DNA from: an uncultured Clostridium sp.
Lineage (GTDB): Bacteria > Bacillota > Clostridia > TANB77 > CAG-508
Reading direction: 5' to 3'
Assembly (NCBI GenBank): GCA_900557475.1
Contig: USTA01000074.1
Location: 1 to 5,090 of the forward strand
DNA length: 5,090 bases
Made by a program: the position numbers and the translations under genes. Shown piece by piece: positions 1 through 4,439 of this stretch. The notes below the pieces were generated by a model. That model was given only the letters and a program-made list of their open reading frames with translations, was not told the DNA's origin and did not search any database. Each line of letters opens with the position of its first letter. Positions within the stretch are counted from its first letter, which is position 1.

Positions 1-122
1 CTATATGATTTTCCGTTTATGATTTGTAAGTTAAATAGTTGTAGTAGCAAAATTATTCCTATTATGTACACAGTAGCAATTAATATATTATATCTTATCT
101 TGCTTTCTTGCTTTTGCTCCAT
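1..122 (-). CDS. mrdA: Penicillin-binding protein 2 (elongasome transpeptidase), N-terminal fragment
   Basis: Only the first 40 codons are in the window; the gene runs off the left edge. The start ATG (122-120) follows GGAGGG at 131-126, a strong but closely spaced ribosome binding site. The visible protein has a charged cytoplasmic start (MEQKQESKIRYN), one hydrophobic membrane segment at about residues 13-35, and then a LFNLQIINGKSY stretch. That layout, with a single N-terminal anchor followed by an LQ-(I/V)-x-x-G-x-x-Y pattern, is typical of class B penicillin-binding proteins just outside the membrane. Position directly after mreBCD is the usual place for mrdA (PBP2), the peptidoglycan transpeptidase that works with RodA in side-wall growth. 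The catalytic SxxK, SxN and KTG motifs lie outside the window, so the assignment rests on the N-terminus and context. The gap from mreD is 20 nt, so the two are almost certainly cotranscribed. Confidence 0.8.
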   Translation of the reverse strand, partial: MEQKQESKIRYNILIATVYIIGIILLLQLFNLQIINGKSY

Positions 123-142
123 TATCCCTCCAATTTTTACTT

Positions 143-676
143 TTAAAAATATCTTGTTAAAATCTTTTTGCCTTTAAATGAATCTTCTATATAATATCCC
201 ACTTTTTTTATTCCTGGATATAAAATGATTATTAACAAGCTATTGAATATTATTTCTACAAAAAGTGTTAAACTAAAACTCAATAATTCAAAATTTGCTC
301 CTGTGCTAAAAATCTTTAATGCATATATCGAGGTTTCAAATAATAGAGTCGCTCCTGCTGACATTAATATTATGGTAAATCTACTATCTTTTGAAAAGTT
401 TTTATCAAAATATTCTCCAAGCAAACCTATTATCCCCAATAATACTGAGCTAACTCCAATTAAAGAACCTATTGATAAATCTATTATTAGTCCAAATATT
501 ATTCCTAAAATTCCTCCAACTTTGTTTCCCACAAATAATCCAAGAAATAAGGCATAAACCGCAAATAGATTTGGCATTATTCCTCCTATATTGAACCAAG
601 AAAATATATTTGCTTGAAAAAAATATAATATAAAAAATATTAATAATGTTATTAAAATAGCTTTAAATTTTCTCAA
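143..676 (-). CDS. mreD: Rod shape-determining membrane protein MreD
   Basis: This is a 177-residue, very hydrophobic protein, the usual size for MreD. MreD is an integral membrane partner of MreC and PBP2 in the elongasome. Membrane segments are visible at about residues 6-22, 34-51, 54-73, 75-88, 101-121 and 133-154. The central region contains the family-like pattern MPNLF (34-38), a glycine-rich helix and an Asp at 66 (GLIIDLSIGS). The C-terminus is basic and probably cytoplasmic. The start codon is TTG (676-674), not ATG. It is preferred because AGGAG lies 7 nt upstream at 688-684, and the next ATG (residue 34) would remove the first membrane segment. The ribosome binding site overlaps the mreC stop codon, so the two genes may be translationally coupled. 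Identification is firm from position between mreC and mrdA plus topology; sequence conservation in this family is low. Confidence 0.9.
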   Translation of the reverse strand: MRKFKAILITLLIFFILYFFQANIFSWFNIGGIMPNLFAVYALFLGLFVGNKVGGILGIIFGLIIDLSIGSLIGVSSVLLGIIGLLGEYFDKNFSKDSRFTIILMSAGATLLFETSIYALKIFSTGANFELLSFSLTLFVEIIFNSLLIIILYPGIKKVGYYIEDSFKGKKILTRYF

Positions 677-683
677 TTTTCTT

Positions 684-688
684 CTCCT
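684..688 (-). promoter_or_regulatory. mreD ribosome binding site, overlapping the mreC stop
   Basis: AGGAG on the minus strand, whose first two bases are the AG of the mreC TAG stop codon (689-687). It sits 7 nt before a TTG codon at 676-674 and is the main reason for choosing that non-ATG start. Reading through mreC would place terminating ribosomes directly on this site. Confidence 0.75.
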
Positions 689-1499
689 ATTTTTCTGTTA
701 TTACTAAAACCGTTTCTAATTTTCTAAAATCTGTTGATAATTCTATTTCTGCATATCTATCGGCTTCATTTTTGGTATTTATAATATTTTTTATATGTCC
801 AATCAAAATTCCTTTAGGATATATGCCACCCAGCCCTGATGTTACAACTTCATCTCCCTGAAGTATTGTACTATCTGCTGGGATATATGTTGCTTTTAAT
901 TTCTTTTCACTATTTAATGTTCCTTTTAAAACTACACTTTCATCCACATTTGCTATATTTGCACTAACATTACTTGATATGTCTATTATCGTTTGTACAG
1001 TAGCAGTATTCTTAGTTACTGCTACAACATATCCTACAAGTCCAGATTCTGATATAACTGGCATATTTTCTGCAATACCATCATTACTACCAACATTTAT
1101 TATCAATAGTTTTTCATAATTACTTAAGCTTCTTTCTATTACATAGCCTGGAACTGTTGTATACTGAGAATATTTATCTTTCAAATTTACATATTCTTTT
1201 AATGTATTATTCTCTGATTTTAATATTTCTAGTTCTCTTACTTGTTCCTGAAGCTTTGTGTTTTGCTCTTTTAATTTTGTATTCTCTTCTTTTAAACTTT
1301 CCATATCGCTAAGCTGCTGATCATTTCCAGTTATTTTTTCTTTTATGTATATTAAACCATTTTGCATGGGAATAAACATTTTTCCGATTGTATCTCTTAC
1401 AAATGTTAGATTCCCTGTGCTTATATTTGAAACAATCACCACTACTATAAGTATAACTGTTGTAATAATAATTCCTATTATTCCAGATTTATTTTTCAT
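687..1499 (-). CDS. mreC: Rod shape-determining protein MreC
   Basis: This is a 270-residue bitopic membrane protein that links cytoplasmic MreB to MreD and PBP2 in the elongasome and is thought to activate PBP2 outside the cell. The layout is typical: a short basic N-terminus (MKNKSG), one membrane helix at about residues 6-25, a linker, a coiled coil at about 60-108 (heptads such as ENTKLKEQNTKLQEQ), and then the two beta-barrel domains. Family patterns include NVGSNDGI (135-142), GLVGYV (153-158) and a GDEVVTSGLGG-IYPKG-ILIG block (215-234). The open frame extends 43 codons further upstream into mreB, but ATG at 1499-1497 is chosen because the membrane helix then sits at the N-terminus, as in the family. 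TTG at 1505-1503 in the same frame is possible and would add two residues. The normal-looking Shine-Dalgarno is 31 nt before the ATG, separated from it by a hairpin. Confidence 0.93.
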   Translation of the reverse strand: MKNKSGIIGIIITTVILIVVVIVSNISTGNLTFVRDTIGKMFIPMQNGLIYIKEKITGNDQQLSDMESLKEENTKLKEQNTKLQEQVRELEILKSENNTLKEYVNLKDKYSQYTTVPGYVIERSLSNYEKLLIINVGSNDGIAENMPVISESGLVGYVVAVTKNTATVQTIIDISSNVSANIANVDESVVLKGTLNSEKKLKATYIPADSTILQGDEVVTSGLGGIYPKGILIGHIKNIINTKNEADRYAEIELSTDFRKLETVLVITEK

Positions 1500-1508
1500 A
1501 TACAATCT

Positions 1509-1536
1509 TCTTACATTTAACCTGTAAGAGCTCCTT
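1509..1536 (-). promoter_or_regulatory. mreC leader: strong Shine-Dalgarno followed by a hairpin
   Basis: On the minus strand AAGGAG (1536-1531) lies in the mreB-mreC gap, but no start codon falls within a normal distance. Next comes a perfect 7-bp inverted repeat, TCTTACA (1529-1523) and TGTAAGA (1515-1509), with a 7-nt loop GGTTAAA. If folded, the hairpin leaves about 10 nt between AAGGAG and the mreC ATG (1499), or about 4 nt to the in-frame TTG (1505). Unfolded, the distances are 31 and 25 nt. Without folding, only a poor AAGAAG (1511-1506) precedes the ATG. The base pairing is seen directly; a role in translation is inferred. Confidence 0.55.
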
Positions 1537-1543
1537 CCCTTTT

Positions 1544-2575
1544 CTAATATGTTTTTTCCGAATTCATTAATACTCCTTTTAGGCTTTCGATATTTTCCAA
1601 AACTTTTCCTGCACCAATTGCCACACATTCTAGTGGAGCATCTGCTACAAATGTTTGAACTCCCGTCTTCTTAGCTATTAAGCTATCAAGATTTCTTATC
1701 TGTGCTCCTCCACCTGCTAAATAAATTCCATTTATTATTATATCTGAAGCAAGCTCTGGAGGTGTATTAGAAAGTGTTCCTATTATTGCTTCTATGATTT
1801 CACTTATCGGCTTTTTCATTGCTTCTTCTATATCTTTTGAAGATACTTCTATGGTTTTTGGAAGCCCTGTATCTAAGTCTCTTCCTCTTATTTGCTTACT
1901 TATTTCTGATACAAGTGGAAGTGCACATCCTAATTCTATTTTTAAATTTTCTGCTGCTGATAAACCTATTGCAATTCCCTTTTTTCTTTTTAAATATTCT
2001 ACTATACTTTCGTCAATCTCATTTCCAGCAACTTTTACTGATGTACTTGCTACTATTCCTCCAAGAGAAATTACTGCAACTTCCGTTGTTCCTCCACCTA
2101 TATCTATTATCATATGTCCATTTGCTTCTTTTACATTTAGCCCTGCTCCAATTGCTGCTGCCATTGGTTCTTGAATTAAATAAACTTCTCTTGCATTTGC
2201 TTGCAAAAATGCCTCTTCTATTGCCTTTCTTTCTACTTCTGTTATTCCAGAAGGAACTCCCACAACTACTCTTGGCTTTCCAGCATTATATTTTTGACAA
2301 ACTTTTCTTAACATATTTTTTAGCATAAGCTGTGTAGCAGTAAAATCGGCAATAACACCATCTTGCATTGGTCTTACTGCTTTTATGTTTTCTGGTGTTC
2401 TTCCTAGCATATCTCTAGCTTCTTTTCCTGTTGCTACAATTTCGCCATTTATCTTATCTAATGCTACAACTGATGGTTCTCTTAAAACAATACCTTTTCC
2501 CTTTAGAGCAATTAATATATTTGCAGTTCCTAAGTCCATTCCGATATCTTTTGAATTAAAGTCAAATAGTTTCAT
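1544..2575 (-). CDS. mreB: Rod shape-determining actin homologue MreB
   Basis: This is a 343-residue protein of the full usual length for MreB, the membrane-associated actin-like ATPase whose filaments organise side-wall synthesis. Actin-fold motifs appear in order: phosphate-1 loop DLGTAN (14-19), the helix with the presumed catalytic Glu136 in QEPMAAAIG, phosphate-2 loop DIGGGTTEVAV (158-168), the IRGRDLDTGLPKTIE segment (229-243), and the adenosine loop GIYLAGGGAQIRNLD (283-297). One oddity is GLSAAE at 204-209, where MreB proteins normally have GERTAE or GDRTAE; the last Glu is kept. The ATG (2575-2573) overlaps the radC TGA as ATGA, with GAGG about 10 nt upstream, suggesting translational coupling. 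Paralogues such as Mbl are possible by sequence alone, but the place directly before mreC and mreD favours MreB. Confidence 0.96.
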   Translation of the reverse strand: MKLFDFNSKDIGMDLGTANILIALKGKGIVLREPSVVALDKINGEIVATGKEARDMLGRTPENIKAVRPMQDGVIADFTATQLMLKNMLRKVCQKYNAGKPRVVVGVPSGITEVERKAIEEAFLQANAREVYLIQEPMAAAIGAGLNVKEANGHMIIDIGGGTTEVAVISLGGIVASTSVKVAGNEIDESIVEYLKRKKGIAIGLSAAENLKIELGCALPLVSEISKQIRGRDLDTGLPKTIEVSSKDIEEAMKKPISEIIEAIIGTLSNTPPELASDIIINGIYLAGGGAQIRNLDSLIAKKTGVQTFVADAPLECVAIGAGKVLENIESLKGVLMNSEKTY

Positions 2576-3261
2576 ACGAATTCTTCCTCTCTATAATTTA
2601 ATATGCTTTTGTAATTTCCGTCTCCAATTATAACATGGTCTAAAAAATTTACTCCAAGAATATTTGAACATTCTTTTATTCTCTTTGTAAATTCTATATC
2701 TGCCATACTTGGAGATGAATCTCCACTTGGATGATTATGTACTATTATAAATTTACTAGCCGCTACTTTTATTATCTCTTGCATTATTTGCACAGGTTCT
2801 ATTCTAACTTCTTTTGTGTCTCCTTCTTTCAAGTCCAAAATCTGTGTTATTTTATTTTTAGTATTCAATATTATCACTTTTATTATTTCACATTTTTTGT
2901 GTCTTAATTCATTCATAAGTAAATTTGCTACATCTTTAGTTGATTTTATTTGCATATTTAAGTTATTTACTGGTAAGTTTATTCTATTTGCTAGTTCACA
3001 TATTGCTTGTATTTGAAGTGCTTTTACTGTTCCAATTCCTTTTATTTTCTTCAAATCTGATACAGCTATATTTTGAAGCTTATTTATGTTTTCTGCAAGT
3101 AATAACACTCTATTTGCTAAGTCTAATGATGTTTCTTCTTTTGTTCCAGTTTTTATTATAATTGCCAGTAGTTCCGCATTTGATAACTTTTTAGGTCCAT
3201 ACATTTGTAATTTTTCGTATGGTCTTTCTCCTTCTGGTAATTCTTTCATTTTTAGTGGCAT
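2572..3261 (-). CDS. radC: RadC family JAB1/MPN-domain protein
   Basis: This is a 229-residue protein of normal RadC length. The N-terminal part (about 1-100) is the family's helical region, beginning with the typical ELPEGERPYEKL and containing a helix-hairpin-helix-like stretch (SDLKKIKGIGTVKA, 68-81). The C-terminal part (about 105-225) is a JAB1/MPN metal-binding domain with an intact motif: His175 and His177 in HNHPSGD, then Asp188 after 10 residues, followed by the family-typical LDHVIIG (207-213). The cellular function is unsettled: the name comes from an E. coli radiation-sensitive mutation later assigned to another gene (recG), so a DNA-repair role should not be assumed. A metal-dependent hydrolase activity is plausible from the intact ligands. 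The ATG follows AAAGGA (3273-3268) with good spacing. It sits 25 nt after the DUF4321 gene and overlaps mreB by 4 nt, which is a common arrangement in Firmicutes. Confidence 0.95.
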   Translation of the reverse strand: MPLKMKELPEGERPYEKLQMYGPKKLSNAELLAIIIKTGTKEETSLDLANRVLLLAENINKLQNIAVSDLKKIKGIGTVKALQIQAICELANRINLPVNNLNMQIKSTKDVANLLMNELRHKKCEIIKVIILNTKNKITQILDLKEGDTKEVRIEPVQIMQEIIKVAASKFIIVHNHPSGDSSPSMADIEFTKRIKECSNILGVNFLDHVIIGDGNYKSILNYREEEFV

Positions 3262-3286
3262 AAAAATTCCTTTCTGCCCCCCAATT

Positions 3287-3544
3287 TTAAAACTTTTTAT
3301 ATATAAATATTGCTATGATTATTCCTACAATGCTTGCTACATTTATGTCAAATGTTAATGCAAAAGTCAAATTCGCTACCCCTAAGTTTAATACTATTGG
3401 CGAAGCTATTCCGAATGATTTTCCATAGCTAAGCCAATTAAGCCAGCTAACTCCTGCTGTTAATTGTCCTATTAGTCCCCCTATAACTATTCCACATAAT
3501 AAAAAAATTATTAGTACAAACATACTTTTATCTTTTGCTGCCAT
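3287..3544 (-). CDS. DUF4321 family small membrane protein
   Basis: This is an 85-residue hydrophobic protein of unknown function. It has a short charged start (MAAKDK), a membrane helix at about residues 8-29 rich in Gly (GIVIGGLIGQ), a central stretch predicted to lie outside or at the membrane surface (about 30-48), a hydrophobic segment LNLGVANLTFALTFDINVAS (52-71), and a second membrane helix running to about 82, ending in a basic IYKKF. The pattern of an N-terminal GxxxGxxxG helix followed by an LDL/LNLGVxxLTFxLxxxxNxAS block matches my recollection of DUF4321, a Clostridia family often next to radC or maf and mreB. The family call is from memory, not a search. The start is clear: GGAGGT (3555-3550) lies 5 nt before ATG. 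It is the first gene of the operon, about 40 nt from the predicted transcription start. Confidence 0.78.
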   Translation of the reverse strand: MAAKDKSMFVLIIFLLCGIVIGGLIGQLTAGVSWLNWLSYGKSFGIASPIVLNLGVANLTFALTFDINVASIVGIIIAIFIYKKF

Positions 3545-3590
3545 TTATTACCTCCATTTTCTCTTACGGAAATTTATAATTAACATTTGT

Positions 3591-3619
3591 ATTATATATT
3601 TTTTTCCTATTATTTTCAA
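3591..3619 (-). promoter_or_regulatory. Sigma-A type promoter of the DUF4321-radC-mreBCD-mrdA operon
   Basis: On the minus strand TTGAAA (3619-3614) is followed after exactly 17 bp by TATAAT (3596-3591), one base from consensus in the -35 and perfect in the -10. The predicted start of transcription is near 3584, leaving about 40 nt before the first ATG at 3544. No operator-like repeat or riboswitch-sized leader is visible, so expression is probably largely constitutive. Confidence 0.85.
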
Positions 3620-3648
3620 GGTATTTTATGTAAAAAGTATTTCTTTTT

Positions 3649-3676
3649 TTGAAATTATATGTTATATTATTATATA
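3649..3676 (+). promoter_or_regulatory. Candidate promoter of mecA
   Basis: TTGAAA (3649-3654) is followed after 16 bp by TATATA (3671-3676). The predicted start of transcription would be about 3683, giving a very short leader of roughly 14 nt that still includes the GGAGG site. The stretch is nearly all A and T, so alternative -10 boxes (TATATT at 3663, TATACG at 3673) cannot be excluded. It is arranged back-to-back with the operon promoter, the two -35 boxes being about 30 bp apart. Confidence 0.45.
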
Positions 3677-3686
3677 CGATTATTTT

Positions 3687-3691
3687 GGAGG
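3687..3691 (+). promoter_or_regulatory. mecA ribosome binding site
   Basis: GGAGG located 5 nt before the ATG at 3697. It decides the start against an in-frame ATG 48 nt further upstream (3649), which lacks any purine-rich site before it. Confidence 0.85.
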
Positions 3692-3696
3692 AATTT

Positions 3697-4314
3697 ATGA
3701 AATTTGAAAAAGTAAGTGAATATAAATTAAGAATTACTCTATCTACTGATGAACTTCCTGGAAGTGAATCAGATTTAGATAATTTTATGTCTGATCCTTC
3801 TTTTGCTAGAGAATCCATTTTAGATTTCTTACAAAAAGCCGAAGAAGAAGTTAATTTCCATGTAGGAAACAGTAAAGTTAGAGTAGATGCAATTAGTGAT
3901 ATTAATGGCAATTATACTTTTACAGTCACAAAACTAATACCTAAAAACAAAAAAATTTCTAAAGTTAAGCCTGTTAAAGTACCTGCTAAAAATGACGCTA
4001 ATTACATTGTTTATTCTTTTACAGATTTAGAACACTTTATAAGTTTGTGCTCTTTTTTAAAAGTTCAAAAGATATCTTCTATACGTAGCTTTTCTAAAGA
4101 ATCCGAACTTTATAAATTAAAGGATAATTATTATTTGATTTTCAGTGAAATTAATAATAATTATAAATATATTGCACAAGTCTATTCATTAGCTCCCGAA
4201 TTTGGTACATATGTAACTAGTAATCCTATAACTTGTACTATGATAAAAGAAAAGGGAACTTTAATAATAAAAAATAATGCTGTACAAATCTGTCAAAAAA
4301 ATTTTAAGAACTAA
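3697..4314 (+). CDS. mecA: MecA family adaptor protein for Clp protease
   Basis: This is a 205-residue protein resembling MecA, the adaptor that binds substrates with its N-terminal part and docks on ClpC with its C-terminal part for degradation by ClpCP. The N-terminal domain (about 1-81) starts MKFEKVSEYKLRITLS, contains the acidic helix ILDFLQKAEEEVNF (41-54) and ends in FTVTKLIP, all MecA-like. A lysine-rich linker (about 83-99) is much shorter than in Bacillus subtilis MecA. The C-terminal domain (about 102-197) begins YIVYSFTDLEHFISLC and includes LKDNYYLIF and an EFG (168-170) followed by a strand-rich end. ATG at 3697 is chosen because GGAGG (3687-3691) lies 5 nt upstream; an in-frame ATG at 3649 would add 16 residues but has no binding site and would overlap the promoter. 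The gene is monocistronic, divergent from the mre operon and convergent with pcrA. Substrates cannot be inferred here. Confidence 0.85.
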   Translation: MKFEKVSEYKLRITLSTDELPGSESDLDNFMSDPSFARESILDFLQKAEEEVNFHVGNSKVRVDAISDINGNYTFTVTKLIPKNKKISKVKPVKVPAKNDANYIVYSFTDLEHFISLCSFLKVQKISSIRSFSKESELYKLKDNYYLIFSEINNNYKYIAQVYSLAPEFGTYVTSNPITCTMIKEKGTLIIKNNAVQICQKNFKN

Positions 4315-4316
4315 GA

Positions 4317-4368
4317 ATATAAGAAGCGTTTAGACTAACTAATACGTTAGTTTAAACGCTCCTTATAT
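4317..4368. terminator. Long imperfect inverted repeat between convergent mecA and pcrA, probable shared terminator
   Basis: The two arms pair over 23 positions: ATATAAG with CTTATAT, one A-C mismatch, AGCGTTTA with TAAACGCT, one G-T wobble, and ACTAAC with GTTAGT, around a 6-nt loop (4340-4345). It begins 2 nt after the mecA stop and ends 71 nt before the end of the convergent pcrA gene, the classic place for a bidirectional terminator. However, no T-tract follows directly on the plus strand (AGTAAAATG). On the minus strand the sequence after the stem is only loosely T-rich, with a run of seven T about 18 nt away. It may therefore act through RNA end protection or factor-assisted termination. 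The rest of 4315-4439 shows no convincing gene. Confidence 0.6.
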
Positions 4369-4439
4369 AGTAAAATGCTCTATCCATTGATGTTTAGCTA
4401 TCTCATCTATCGGCAATCAGATCTACTTTTTTAATATAT

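Noticed and set aside
225..557. A 110-codon plus-strand open frame inside mreD
   Set aside because: It is antisense to mreD, with no ribosome binding site and no recognisable domain.
1236..1283. Tandem heptads NTKLKEQ and NTKLQEQ in MreC as a recent internal repeat
   Set aside because: The codons of the two heptads differ at several positions, and repeating heptads are normal in the MreC coiled coil, so there is no sign of recent duplication.
1794..2174. A second plus-strand open frame inside mreB
   Set aside because: It overlaps motif-bearing mreB sequence in antisense, looks like no known family, and is expected by chance opposite a long conserved gene.
1819..2328. A 169-codon open frame on the plus strand inside mreB
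   Set aside because: It is antisense to a clear mreB, its translation is a low-complexity Leu/Phe-rich product of AT-rich complementary codons, and it has no ribosome binding site.
3649..3696. Sixteen extra N-terminal codons for mecA, from ATG at 3649
   Set aside because: No ribosome binding site precedes this ATG, it overlaps the candidate -35 and -10 boxes, and the MecA-like sequence starts at the ATG at 3697 behind GGAGG.
3564..3911. A 115-codon minus-strand open frame upstream of the DUF4321 gene
   Set aside because: It is antisense to the conserved N-terminal half of mecA, runs across both promoters, and has no family resemblance.
4375..4434. A 19-residue plus-strand ORF (ATG at 4375, TAA at 4432) after the inverted repeat
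   Set aside because: There is no ribosome binding site upstream and the codons look random. Its length is expected by chance in AT-rich spacer DNA.
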